This document shows, piece after piece, positions 20,455 through 31,826 of a stretch of DNA of 64,000 nt. Below the pieces are notes generated by a model, which did not search any database, was not told the origin of the DNA, and saw only the letters and a list, made by a program, of their open reading frames with translations. Numbering within the stretch: the first letter of the stretch is position 1; every line of letters begins with the position of its first letter. The stretch is from Heterohyrax brucei (Eukaryota > Chordata > Mammalia > Hyracoidea > Procaviidae), in assembly GCA_028571685.1 (NCBI GenBank), contig CM053154.1, forward strand, positions 1,924,501 through 1,988,500. Direction: 5' to 3'. Both the position numbers and the translations under genes were made by a program.

Positions 20455-21135
20455 TAGAAATGAAAGATACTGTATCCAAAGTCAGCATGGTTTTCACAGA
20501 AGAATTAGACATAGCAGGAGAGAGGATAAAAAAATTGGAGGGTCACTGACCAAAGGTACCCACAGTACGTAGAGACAACAAAAAAACACTGGGAAAAGGC
20601 TGAAAAGCTCTGAAATAGTTGTAACTGGAGTTCCAGAGAGCAAATTCTGTCTTGTTTTTAAGAAACAAAATGTAAAACTACGTAAAGAAATAGCACATAA
20701 TTGCTGCAAAATGCAATGCTGGAGACACAAAAAGACTTACACAGCCTAAGAAGGAGCTAACGAAGTATTAACGAAACAAAGCAAAATGAAAAAGAAATCT
20801 GAGCTTTACTGAAACGCTGAAAACAGAGAGCATCTGAAAATAAAAAATACACATTAATTTCAAAGAAACATCGACAAGGCTGAGGCCTGATTCCCTGACA
20901 AATGGCAGAAGCAAGTCAGAAGCGGGTGGATGACATCTTTCAAGTGAGGGTGAAAAAAATAATGATATGCGTTAATACTTTCCCAATGATTTATCACTTT
21001 CAGCAGCAAAACAAAGCCAAACACAACCCAGAATCTTGTGAAAATTTAAAAGACTGCTTAGAAAGTATACAGATTTTAAGAGGCATTCATCTCCCACAAT
21101 TGTATACACAAATAATGTTGTGATTCAAATGGGTC
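20455..21135 (+). mobile_element. L1 or HAL1-type fragment (ORF1 region), sense
   Basis: A-rich sequence with phrases typical of L1M/HAL1 ORF1: ggcagaagcaagtcagaagc, gatgacatctttcaagtgag, gaaaaaaataatgatatgcg, and cacaacccagaatcttgtg. Stops break all frames. It follows the antisense solo LTR by about 10 bp. Confidence 0.65.
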
Positions 21136-21209
21136 CTGCAAAATTTAATTAAATAAGAATTAACAATATCATCCCAAATGCCTTCGTATCAATGCATATG
21201 ACATTCGGG

Positions 21210-21400
21210 GCCTCTGGCTGGTCCAGTGGCTCAGTGCTTGGCTGCTAACAGAAAGGTGAGCAGTTCAATCCCATCCAGAGGTGTGTCTGAAGACAGAGCT
21301 GGCAATTTCCTTCTGGAAGATGGCAGCCCCAAGTGCTCTGCAGGCACCCTGACTCTGCACACGTGGGGTGCCCTGAGCTGGAGTTTGTTCTTGCTTTCTT
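21210..21400 (+). mobile_element. AfroSINE-type SINE, sense
   Basis: Head gcctctggctggtccagtgg, then cttggctgctaacagaaagg, gcagttcaatcccatccaga, body gaagacagagctggcaattt, and tail cacacgtggggtgccctgag. It faces another copy tail to tail. Confidence 0.85.
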
Positions 21401-21425
21401 CTTCTTCTTTTTGGCATTTATAAAC

Positions 21426-21590
21426 TAAAAAAAAAACCAAGCCTCCTGCCGTCGAGTCTGTTGTGACTCCTCCTGACCATCCAACCAGAGCAGAGCAGAG
21501 CCGCCCCGTAGGGCTTCCGAGCAGCGCCTGGTGGATCTGAACTGACCTGCTGACCTTTCGGTTTGCAGCCACAGCTCCTGACCGTGTGCC
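21426..21590 (-). mobile_element. AfroSINE-type SINE, antisense
   Basis: Starts with aaaaaaaaaaccaagcctcc, then tgccgtcgagtctgttgtga, gccccgtagggcttccgagc, and the reversed head acctttcggtttgcagccac. It belongs to the short subfamily and is separated from the preceding sense copy by about 25 bp. Confidence 0.9.
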
Positions 21591-21734
21591 GTTGGAGTTT
21601 CCTGTCACTTCATAGCAGGGACCACGTCTGCCTTGCTCCAGCCACTCTCTGTGTTCTAGCTCAACCCTGAAGTGCAGGGGAGGTTGTGTGATGGAGAGCG
21701 GGGACACAATCTGCTGAGCCCGTCTGACTGAGAC

Positions 21735-21830
21735 TCCAGTTCTTGGTCCACGGGCTGAACACCCCCAGGGCAGGTGAAGTCTGCGCCTCTGCTGCCTCAC
21801 CTTTAAAATGGGCTTGTCATCAACACCCGC
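21735..21830 (+). mobile_element. Possible MIR fragment
   Basis: The phrase ctgcctcacctttaaaatgg, preceded by cctctg and a GACTCCAGT-like stretch, resembles the MIR core followed by 'catctgtaaaatggg'. It is diverged and short. Confidence 0.4.
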
Positions 21831-24561
21831 TTCAAGGGCAGCTCTGCAGATTACAGGCAGCCCTGCAGGTGACGCCCGGGTCAGGGGTGGGTGCACAGTG
21901 GACATCAGAGCCCCACCGGCTCCTCCTCAGACCCAAGCTGCGCTGTGCCGTGCGAGAAGCGAGGTGAGAACACAGCCACCCCTGGGCTCCTCTGGCTCTG
22001 CTGGTCTCCAGGACTCTCTGTAACCGAGGGGCCCGGCTGGCTCCCGGGGAGTGATGGGCAGCTGCTGCCTTGATTTATGGATGACAAAGGACACCTGTCC
22101 TGCAAAGTCACCCTGCTCTCTGCAGGCAGGCAGATGAGCAAACCCAGACCCCTGGCTGGCAGCGCACACGCCCCCGTGCACGCTCGCTTGTGAGAAGTCA
22201 TTGGCGCAGGAGAGGTGATGTGACGCTCAAAAAGCAGGTCTGAGCAGGACCATCCCTCATGTTTATCGGTTTTTAAAAGCATTCTGAGGACATTTGCCCA
22301 AACTGCGTTATTAAGACAACTTTTCCTGGCTGTCAGATCCACTCCTGGGCCCTTCCGTCTTTTCTCCATCTTCATGGCCAATGGGAACATTAAAAGCCTT
22401 GCTCAGTAAACTAATTCTTTAAGTTCAAAGAGAAATACAGGCTGAGTGCTCACGTGGCCTCATCTCTAATCTTCTTAGCTCGGTGGGAAAATTTACTGTG
22501 GTCCTGTCCGTTTTCCCTTCACAGGCCGTTGGTGACACATTGTAGGGGATAATAAGTGAGAAAACGGAGTTGTCTCCCTGCGCAATGCACACAAGCCCAT
22601 CCTTCAGCCCCTGGCACTTTTATCTCTCCTCTCTCCCTGGCCTGGAGAGTGTGCTGTGTGTGTCTGGCTTTACCGTTAAACGAGAGATACTGAGGCTGTG
22701 GTAACCACGCCGTACATCTCTTCGGGAAGGATGTTTCTGAAACAATCTCATTATGGCCACTTATACCCTGCTAGGTCCCCTCCTTCTGTGAGTGGTTACA
22801 GACCAGGCCTGCAGATGGGCGTTTGATAGCTGGGCACGTTGGATATTATATTTTTCTGGAAAGGTGACCAGGAAATGGTTTTGAAACTGTTTTCACATTT
22901 CAGGAAGACAGTTATGTTACAGAGCCCATTAGGAAGGGAGATGAACGGGTAAACACCACTGGCCTGCGGGAGACCTCTGCGGCTGTGTGGGTGCTGCGCA
23001 CCCTGTGCGTCGCTGAGCCCCAGACGTCCAGTCACCCCGCCCCCACTGGCCTGCGGCCACTCGGTCCCTGCTCCTGCCTCCCCCTGCCAGCTGGCGTTTC
23101 CGTCTGCACTCCAGCTGCAGGTGGCACTCCTGCTCCGGGGGGAGGCAAACCCTCATCAGTGCCCTTGGCCCCTTGCTGCCAGCCAGGAGAAGCGTGTGGC
23201 ATCAGGGCTACTGGCCGTTGTCTGTGGACAGCTGGTGACCCGGCCCCTGGGTCCTTATCAGCATGGATGGTGATGTTCCTGAGTCCCCAAGGGACGCGGG
23301 GGTGGTCTGACTGTCCAACCAGAGGGGCTGTGCCCTCAGCCCCGCCTTCCCTCTGTCAGCTGGGGGGTCCCGTCCCACTCACCGCACTGAGCAGGAGTGA
23401 GACGGCCACCGAGCAGCCACCACGGCCGCTGCCGGCTGGCGTGCTGTGGGGCCCTGACTCACTGTGACCCCGCACACAACAGGATGAAGCCTGCCTGGTC
23501 CCGAGCCATCCCACGACTGGCCGCAGCTAGGAGAGCTGTGATCCGCGCCACCCCCTGACAAAGTCTCCTCCATCCGTCCTCGTCACTGCAGGGAGTCAGA
23601 GAGCTTTCTGAAGGACAAGCAGGACATTGAAACCTCAATTTACCTTCATTGTCCCCAGAATAAGTTGAGAGATTTTGTTTCCACTCTCCCCTGTGGCCAG
23701 TTCCCACCTACCACCCCTGAACTAGGTGCCCCCGTCCCCGAGCTGAGGCAGGACCCCTCCCCAGGCTCTTTGTCATCCTCAGACTTGACGCTTCTCAGCC
23801 GCTGGGACTTCTCAGAGAGGGCGTGCTCTGACCACCAGGTCATGTGTGTCCCCTGTGTCTTCTCTCGTGTCTTTCTCCTTGACACTGGAAACAAATTTCT
23901 CTCCTGCTTTCCATGCCTTTGAGGCTTCCTTTTCATGGATCTAATTTGTATGAAGTCCAGTGCCAGGCATCCCCGTCCCAGCTCCGCGTGGGAGCTTCAT
24001 GCTGGCTCTGCACCAGAGCCTGTCAGCAGAGGCCCCGTCATGCTGCGGGGCATTTTACAGAAACGGCCTTTTTCTGTAAGTTAGCATTGGAAGAAATGAG
24101 AACACTTTAGAATAACAAAGTGAGGACTTTAAGCTCAGTCTGAGTGCAGGTTCTTTCCCCAGGTTCTCAGGACACTGGCCGCAGACAGTGTCAGGGGCCG
24201 CACGGTTTGAAGCGTCCTTGGGCAGGGCTGATGGGGGGTGGCTGCACTCACAGGGGAGCCTGAGTCAGACTGAACAGGGACACCCAAGGCTGCCCCACCC
24301 TGTGACGGACACACTGACTGGACTGCTCCTGTGCAAGGTCAGATCACACTGGGAGCGGATGTAGTCGGTTTGGACACGCATATGAGAATCTGGAAAATCG
24401 CTGTGTCCTTGGCAGCCCTGGCTGCAGGGCTTCTGTTCCTGGGAGCTGGGCGTCTGGCTCCATTGGGTGGAGGCCGCCGTGCCCGCAAGCCCAGCGGCAG
24501 TGGGGCGAAAGTGTCGGGCTCTGTGGAGGCCACCCTCGTGGCGAAGTATTGTTCTTTCTCT
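21831..24561. other. Long unassigned stretch
   Basis: No gene or named repeat. An AT-richer part (22250-22560) and another at 22800-22930 could be conserved noncoding sequence or decayed repeat. The GC-rich part (22980-23480) yields a 160-codon frame without any recognisable domain. Confidence 0.35.
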
Positions 24562-24723
24562 AACTCGTGGTGACCCCAGCAGTGTCAGCCTAGCACTGTG
24601 ACCCCTGGGGCTTCTGACCGCTGGTTCTTTTCCAAAGCGGATTCCTGGCTCTTCCTTCCAAGGCACGCCTGGGGAACATGAGCCCCTAAGCATTCTCTCA
24701 GCAGCCGAGCACTTAAGCAATGC
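24562..24723 (-). mobile_element. AfroSINE-type SINE, antisense
   Basis: aactcgtggtgaccccagca, then tgacccctggggcttctgac, ttccaaagcggattcctggc, tcttccttccaaggcacgcc, and the reversed head cagccgagcacttaagcaat. This is the long-body form, without most of its terminal tail. Confidence 0.8.
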
Positions 24724-27370
24724 CGCCGCTCCCGGGCTTCTCCTGTGCTGAAGCTTTCCACTTGAAGGCCTCTTTCCCTCTCATGGAGGCCGGAGTGAGC
24801 TGAGGTGGCATGCCTGGAGCCCCCGACAGCGCTCGCTGGTCTCTCCCCTGGCAGGTCTGGTGGGGGATTGGCTTTCCTGACGTAAACTTCACAAAGGATG
24901 TCGCGGGAGCTGAGTGCGGGGGATGTAGCTGGGATTCAGGTCCTACAAAGAGGGCCACGCCTTTGTAGTTTCTGTAACACGAATGCGCTTCCATCGGGCT
25001 CTACCGTGGAGAGCTGAGACAGAATTGCATTCTGAGGGTGCATCCCATTCCCTTGCCACTGCAGCCCACTGATCCCCCAAGTCTCTCCTCAGTGCATGAG
25101 TCTTGCTGGCTGAGAGTCCCTCTCCTGCCTGCTGTTAGCCCTCAGCGTTTTCTCTCCAGACACTGCAGTCCACAGAAAACACAGTAAGTTCAGTTATCTC
25201 TTAGGAAGACTGACTGCACCTTGATTTTGTACTTGGTGACAGCTTGTGCCCGAGGCACACATCTAACGGGACGGACAGACCTTAATGGGGAAACGGGCTT
25301 TGCCAGGCTGAACAGGAACAGCTTCCTGAATGCTGCCAGTGCACCACCACTTGCCAAGTCATCTGTGTGTCCTTCCCTGGTATGTGGCCACCATTGTTCT
25401 CCACCACTACAGAACCTCTGTCCTCCCACCTCAAGGTGCGACCATCTCCTTGGTCCCACTGCCCCCCAGGGCTCACCTGGTACGTCAGTCTCCCTGATCA
25501 ACTCCTCTCCCGCCACCCTGAAGTCGCCTGCTTCTTTCTTCCATCTCTCATAGCACCTCCTGGTTTTCGAGGAAAGTTTCAAGTTTGCCGTCCACACTGG
25601 GACGCAGCTTAGCAAGCTACAGTGAAGCTGTCATTTTGCAAGGACCCCGTTGGGTTTGAGCCAACTTCTCTGGGTCGGTCAGCTGACCTGGAACCCCAAA
25701 GGGAGAGGGAGAGCCACCTCCGGAAGAGGGGCTTTGAGGCACCAGCATCAGTTAGGGTGCTGGGCTGTGGGTAGCCTCAGGGGCCCGCTGCCCTGCTTTA
25801 GCAGTAAGGTCCGCAGCAGCAGGTCACCTGCGAGATGTTCAAAATCATTTCTAGATGATTCCTGTGCCAATTCTGGGTATTACCGAAAGACATTTAAAAG
25901 GCTCCGTTAATATCGATCAACGTCTGATGAGGTCGTGTAGCTAGTTTCACACATTTAGCTCATATTGATGGGCTCATCACCTGCATGTTCCTAATTGTTC
26001 TGTCTTGATTTAATGTTAACACATAGAATGAAATGTGAGCATTAACAGCCTGCAGACGGCTGCAGTCCCCACTATTGGGGTGGGGAGAGAGACGGGCTGA
26101 CGCAGACAGGCTGTCCATCTGGAATCCTTGCCTGAAGCAGGGCTCAGGTCAGATTACGTAAGCACAAGGGTTCCAAAGGAGACATCTTTCTGTGGTGATA
26201 ATTCAGTGTCAGTCTGAATGTTACCAAGCTGGGGATGTCTTCAGCAGTGATAACGCTGCCTTCCAGAAAACACAGAGAAATAAGCAAGGATGTAGGTGTA
26301 CTTTGGAGGAAGTCAAGGAGCCGCTGCTTCTGTGTGATGAATGTGACATTTTATATTTCTGTGTATCTGTGATCCTTCCATGTGTGCATGTGAGTCTTTC
26401 TTTTTGCTGAGGAGGAAAGTGGAGGCTCAGAGAGGCTCTGTGGCTTGTGTAGGTCATAGGGCTGTTCAGGGCAGGGACTGGTGCTGGTTCTGGGCCTGAT
26501 CTCAGCCCGATCTGATTGGCCTGGTCCTCCTGGTCCTCTGGCTCCTTGGGATCCCTCCCCTGCACTACCTCCCCCAGTGTCCTCCCTGCCCAGAGGTATC
26601 CCTCTTGGGAGACTGTGCCCAGCATTCTGAGCTCCGTGCAGACCCTGCACTTCCCAGGTGTCCCCCTGACCCAGCTCGGCACCTTGGCCTCAGTGGTCAC
26701 ACTGTGGGCTGCACCGGGTGTTTGTTAGCTGGGCTGTGAGGGGAAGGTGCTGCCTCTTTTCTGTGCTGCTCAGCAGACTTAGAGTTGACCTGGGGTCCTG
26801 GTTAACATGTGGCCTGCAGAGCTGTCTGCTCTGGGGCGAGGGGCGGTAGCCATCTCCTCTGCAGGTGGACGCCCCACTCAACTCTTCCGCCTGCACCCTA
26901 TTGTTTGCTCCACTGCTAAGGGCTCAAAAGAGCCGTTGTCGCCCTGGGCTCCTCCCAGCACCCCGAGAGATGCGTCCATTTGCCTCCTGCAGGCCCGCTT
27001 GCTGCGGGTGGCACGGGTGAGTGATTGGTGGCATGGCCACTGGCATCCTTGCGGCCCAGTTGGAGCCTTTTCACGTCTGTTAGCTGTGTGGTCTGAAGAG
27101 TCACTTCTGGACTCATCTCCCTTGCGTTTAAATGTGAGAAGGAGCCCGTACTTTCTGGGCTGTTCTGATGACTGGTGACGTGACACAAGTGAAGTGCCGT
27201 CACTGAGCAGGTTCTCGAGCTGGAATTGTGACAGCTGCTCTGGCTGCTGTGGGTCCCAGACCAGGACTGCCCCCTTGACTCTACCCCTGCTTGACCACCC
27301 TCTTCCATTCTGTCTTGTAGCAGTGCCACCTCATGATCAGAGCCCCTCTTCCGGCTCCCTACTCTCTGTA
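24724..27370. other. Long unassigned stretch
   Basis: Apart from a MIR-like segment at 26405-26510 nothing is recognised. An AT-rich island at 25850-26060 includes several TAAT-type motifs and reads like a possible conserved noncoding element, but this cannot be tested without comparison. Frames here are short and overlap on both strands. Confidence 0.35.
26405..26510 (-). mobile_element. MIR fragment, antisense
   Basis: gctgaggaggaaagtggagg, ctcagagaggctctgtggct and gtaggtcatagggctgttca follow the antisense MIR core ('gaggaaactgaggctcagagagg ... aggtcacacagct'). About 100 bp remain. Confidence 0.65.
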
Positions 27371-27569
27371 AGGAGTGGGGTAGCGCAGTGGTTAAGCACT
27401 TGGCTGTTACTGAGGGGTCAGTGGTTGGAACCCCCCAGCTGCCCCATGGGAGGGAGATGCAACAGTCTGTGTCAGTAAAGGTCACAGCCTAGGAACCCCG
27501 AAGGGGCAGCTCTGCTCTGCTCTGTAGGGTCCCCATGAGTTGTCATGAACTCTGCAACGGGAGCAGCAG
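27371..27569 (+). mobile_element. AfroSINE-type SINE, sense
   Basis: Head ggagtggggtagcgcagtgg and ttaagcacttggctgttact, box B-like gtggttggaaccccc, body gtcagtaaaggtcacagcct, and tail tagggtccccatgagttgtc. Full length within the limits of eye alignment. Confidence 0.9.
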
Positions 27570-29362
27570 TAGCCTTCTCTGTGTTTCCGAGCATCCATGG
27601 CTGCCTGACAAAACAAGCGTCTTTAACCTACAGTTCAAGGCACCCAAACTGCCAAACCCTGCTTCTTTTCACCTTAACCCAGAGTCCTTCTGACACACGC
27701 CCTCTGAACCAAAGGGCTTTTGCACAGGCTATGTGACCCCCCCACCCCGTGTGTTTGAGGTCCCCCTCCTGCCTCTCTTTCTGCTGGGGTGGAGATGAGG
27801 TGCGAAAGAGAACTCGAGTGCCTCTTAGAGGTGCCTTCCCAGGTTGTGCCCCCATGTCCTGGCGGCCCTCTCCTCACCTTCACAGGGCAGTGCTCCTCTG
27901 CCCCAGGGCCCAGAGTATGGTGAGGGGCTTCACAGACGTGAGCTGCGGAGGCTGCGACCTGTCCCAGGAGTCCTTCCTCTTGTCTCTGCATGGTGAAGTC
28001 TCAGGCGTCTCTGGGACATCACTGGTGTGTCACCTTCTCCAGATGCTCTGGGAGCACCAGCCACTCTGCCCTGCAGAGCCCTCTGTCCATCTAGGGCCCA
28101 GCCTTCTCCCTGAGAGGCTCCGCATGAACAGCAGCTCTCCCCGCCAGGAGAACCTCCCCGTCCTCCTCTGCCTCCTCCCAGCACCTGAGCAGAGCCAGCT
28201 CTCCGGCCCTTGCAGAAACGGCATCTGTATCTGCCTAGGTGCTTCTCTCTTATGCAACCAGACTCCTGAAAATGTTTCCCTTTTATTTATTGCCATTTTC
28301 AGCAAACTCTGAACTGAGATCTAAGCCATCAATACTCCTTGGTATCTACAACCCAGAACGTTCGTAGGACGTTCCAAAGCGAGAGTCTTCATGTGTCTGT
28401 CCCGCAGCTACATCAGCCTCATGGAGTCTGCATTTCCGGGTGAACCATCAGGGACTCAGAAGAGAACGAGTCTCAGTTTCCTTACTGTGTCTACCTACTG
28501 GCTTGTACTAACTCCAAGGGCACAGTGTTGCTGTCCCCTACAGAGGTGGCTTGAAATAAAGCAATCTCCCTGAGAGCAACAGCAAACCCAGTTGGAGGCT
28601 GAGACAGGCTCTGCACTGGGGCCGGACCACGCAGACAGCAGGTGGAGCGCTTCCTGGTGTTGTGACACTCCAGCTCTGGTTTTCGGGGTGAGGAAAATGG
28701 GACGTGAAGTTGACACCCTCCTTTACTGGGGGCATCTGAGCCAGGAGGGTGTCTGCTGGGCCAGCAGGTCTCTCAATCTTGGGGTGCCACTCCTCTGAGA
28801 ACCAGTCAGGTTAGCGAACGCCTTGTTGGTCGGACACCTGCCCGAAGGGCTGGAATGATGTTCAGAGCTCTTGGAGGTGCTATTTAGGTGGTGGTGGTTT
28901 CGTTGTCCTCTTCCAATCAAGTCTTTCCAGAGGTTGGAGTCAGGCCTGGGGGCCAGCACAGTGGGGGATCAACCTTTCAGGGCACCAGACTCCACCAGGC
29001 CAGGACTGCTGAGACAGAGGGCAGGTCAAGAAGGCTGCTGGACTTGGGCAGGACAGCTCTGCCGGCTGACAGTGGAGTTGTTCCCAGAGCCATGCTTGTG
29101 TGGCCAGCCCTTGTCAAGACCCCTGCCCACCCCTCACCTGCACCCTGCAGTTGGATCCTTCCCTCCTGCTTTGTCTCCCAGGTTGTCTAGGTACACAGTC
29201 GTTGCTGTTGTGCTAAACCAAATGTGTTTTTAAAATCAATTTGGATGGTAATGTTTTCTTCATTAGCCGGCGTCTACAGTCAACGTTTCTCCTCCACTTC
29301 ATGCACGATTACACAGAGGTGGGTTACGTCTGCAATGGCAATCAGCTGAGTTCTCCTTTTTA
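27570..29362. other. Unassigned sequence
   Basis: GC-rich, with no gene or retroposon recognised. A 187-codon frame at 27749-28312 has no domain and a composition typical of noncoding GC-rich DNA. A MIR-like word (ctcagtttccttactgtgtc) at about 28471 is too short to call. Confidence 0.35.
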
Positions 29363-29720
29363 AAATTGTTGTTATGATACAGCTAACACAGTACTTTCCA
29401 ATTCAGCATGTTTCACGTGTACAGTGCAGAGACACCAGTGACATCAATCACGTTATGTAACCATCACCAACAATACCAGGACTGCGTTTCTGGGCAGCAG
29501 CGCGGCCATGCTTGCTGAACGCAGCTGGCACCTTCCTCCTCCCTCCCACTCCTGGTGACCTCTGTTCAGGGCTGCCACTTATTTTGTGTCAGAACAGACA
29601 ACATTTGCTCTTTTGTGATTGACTTTCCTCACTTGGCATAGCATTTTCAGGGCTCGTTCACGTTGCAGCGCGTGTTAGCGTGCATTTCTCTTTCTGGCTG
29701 ACTGAGTACACATTGTTACT
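29363..29720 (-). mobile_element. L1 3' end fragment, antisense
   Basis: aaaattgttgttatgataca, cacgtgtacagtgcagagac, tgtaaccatcaccaacaata, ttttgtgattgactttcctc, and acttggcatagcattttcag match the antisense of the old mammalian L1 3' end in order. Diverged and noncoding. Confidence 0.75.
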
Positions 29721-29844
29721 TGTTTTTTCTGGTGGTGAATTTGGGGATGAAGGACACAGTGTGCTGCCTTTCCCTCTCCTTGACTTGGAGATGTGACAAA
29801 TCCTACCCCAGGCCACTAGGTTGTCTCTAACGGTCTATAAATCT

Positions 29845-29992
29845 AAAACCAAACCCATTGCTGTTGAGTGGAATCCAAGTCACAGTGACTCCTTGGGACA
29901 GAGTGGAACTGGCCCACAGGCTTTCCGAGGAGCACCTGTTGGGTTCAGACTGCCGTTCTTTGGGTTAGCCGCTGAGCTCCTACAACTCTGCC
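29845..29992 (-). mobile_element. AfroSINE-type SINE, antisense
   Basis: aaaaccaaacccattgctgt, tgagtggaatccaagtcaca, gggacagagtggaactggcc, and gtgccgttctttgggttagc-like head sequence. Short form. Confidence 0.9.
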
Positions 29993-30129
29993 TGTCCCCA
30001 GGGCTCCTTAATGGACTGTGGGAGCAGGGAAACCCTTCACTCCACGCTTCAAGTCTTGAGTCACCACAAAGATCAATAACAACTGGACTTCAACACAATC
30101 TGAGTACTCCTCCCATCTTAACCCAACAC

Positions 30130-30911
30130 TACAAGGACAGATAGCTGGGGCGGGGGGCCGGGGACCATGCTCTCAGGCAAAATAGAGGCCAATTGGCACA
30201 GCTAGCATTTTGCCAGTGAGGACTCTCTGTACCCCACATTGGTGAGTGGCGTCTGGGGTCTTGAAAGCTGCCAAGATGCCATCTGAGGGTATGGCAAAGT
30301 GTCCCAATTCTACAGGAACGGATGATCACGAAGGACCAGAACGACGTGGAGGAAAGAGAACCCAGAAGACAGAGAGACCCACTCGAGTGGGTCACTACAT
30401 CAATTTGGGACCAGAAGAACTGGATGGTGCCTGGCCACCACCAGTGATAGCCACGATGGAGCTCACAAAGTTGAGTTTCACTGGCAACACAAGAATAAAT
30501 AGGGGTGCACCCTGAGATCTCCACTAAAAGACTGCAATTGATGGTCTGAGGGCTTCGTTCAGGGTTCCCCTGGGAGCATGGTCCCTGGCCCTGATGCTGC
30601 CGCTGTCCATAAATTATAATGAAGGTCAACCTTTCAGATAGCAATGGGTTGGACTTGGTAATACAGAGTGACTGTATCTTGTGGGAACTTTATGGTTCTG
30701 TGCATCTATAGGATGCCATCCAGCTGACCTCTTACTGGAGGAAGGGGAGTAGGTGGAGAGGAGGGGATAGGAGACTATTGGGAGGATCGGACATGTATCG
30801 AGCACAGAAGAAGGGTATGCTGTCACCCGGTGAGAGCAGTGGGAGCCGCATATAGGTGAGTATGCGAATTTATATGGGAATGCACATTTTCATTCAATCA
30901 TAAAAAAAAAA
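30130..30911 (+). mobile_element. L1 3'UTR with poly-A, sense, 5'-truncated
   Basis: The stretch carries gtggcgtctggggtcttgaa, gatcacgaaggaccagaacg, accagaagaactggatggtg and later gaggggataggagactattg. It ends in an A10 run at 30902-30911. These are phrases of the afrotherian L1 3'UTR that I recall. It is a typical 5'-truncated insertion carrying no complete gene. The 89-codon frame inside has no meaning as a protein. Confidence 0.75.
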
Positions 30912-31604
30912 GTCTTCAGTCCCCACAGCAGATCTTTGCTACAGGACCCAGAAGGTCTGAAGTGGACAGCCCCCACTGTCCCCAGCAGAGACGGCTCAGT
31001 GGTGGCCAAGAGCTGAACAGAAGCAAATGGAGAGAGCAGTGTGTTTTTGACGACCCCTTTCTCGGGTTGGGCTCTTCAAAGCTGCTTTATCAACGATTTT
31101 GTTCTTCCACCCTGAAGCAAGAGGCCCCTGGGCCTTCCTCCGAGTGCTGGGCTCCTCTTCATCTGAAGACAGAGAAGGTCATGACCGTGGGAGGTCAGTC
31201 CTCTTTCAAGTATTTTCAAGGTCACTGGTCACAGGCTGGATGGGGCACAACCATCTGTACCATTTGGTGACTGACAGGCAGATGGGAGACTTTCTGGAAG
31301 CCAACTCTTTGGGCAGCCAGACTCCCTGCTGAGGCCCCTCTGAAGTGGAGGTGTAAGCCTCCCATCAGCCTGATGTGAGGAGATTTTAAAATTACTCTTT
31401 GGTGAGAAGGCAGAGAATTCTTCACAAAGGCACAGATGACTTGGGTAGGGTTCCACACTCATGGCCAGCACATTTTCTCTGTAGCCTGCAGCTTCTTTAG
31501 GGGACCTGTTAGTGGCTGTCAGTAGGCCACCAAGTCGTGAGCCCCCATGGACAATGCAACAAAACACCGTCTGGTCTGTGAGGTTTTGGGGGTCTTTCCT
31601 GCAG
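30912..31604. other. Unassigned sequence
   Basis: No gene or repeat is recognised with certainty. The end of the stretch may include more of the tRNA-Gly SINE that follows. Confidence 0.35.
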
Positions 31605-31826
31605 TCTTTCCATGGGTGTTTCCTGGTTGACTTCTGGACCCAGACCGCCAGGCCCTTCTCCCTAGTACCCCTTAGTCTGGGAGCTCTGCTGAGACGTGTT
31701 AGTGTCCCAGCCACAAGTGGCCTGCTGCGACGGCTGAGTGGTGGAGACACGTGAAGCACACTGGCTGGGAATGGAATCCCAGTCTCCTGTGTAGAAGGCA
31801 AGAGTGGTATCCCTGAGCTGTGCTGC
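31605..31826 (-). mobile_element. tRNA-Gly-headed SINE, antisense
   Basis: Body markers ccagaccgccaggcccttct and ccccttagtctgggagctct lead into the reversed tRNA-Gly head at 31757-31826, where ggctgggaatggaatcccag is the B box and ggtatccctgagctgtgctg the A box. It aligns with the copy at 7360-7541 over the head and adjoining body. Confidence 0.75.

Noticed and set aside
24331..24573. 80-codon frame with a hydrophobic stretch resembling a signal or membrane segment
   Set aside because: It is short, lacks any other support and ends in the antisense SINE at 24562. Hydrophobic runs of this kind arise by chance from ctggctgcagggcttctg-type sequence.
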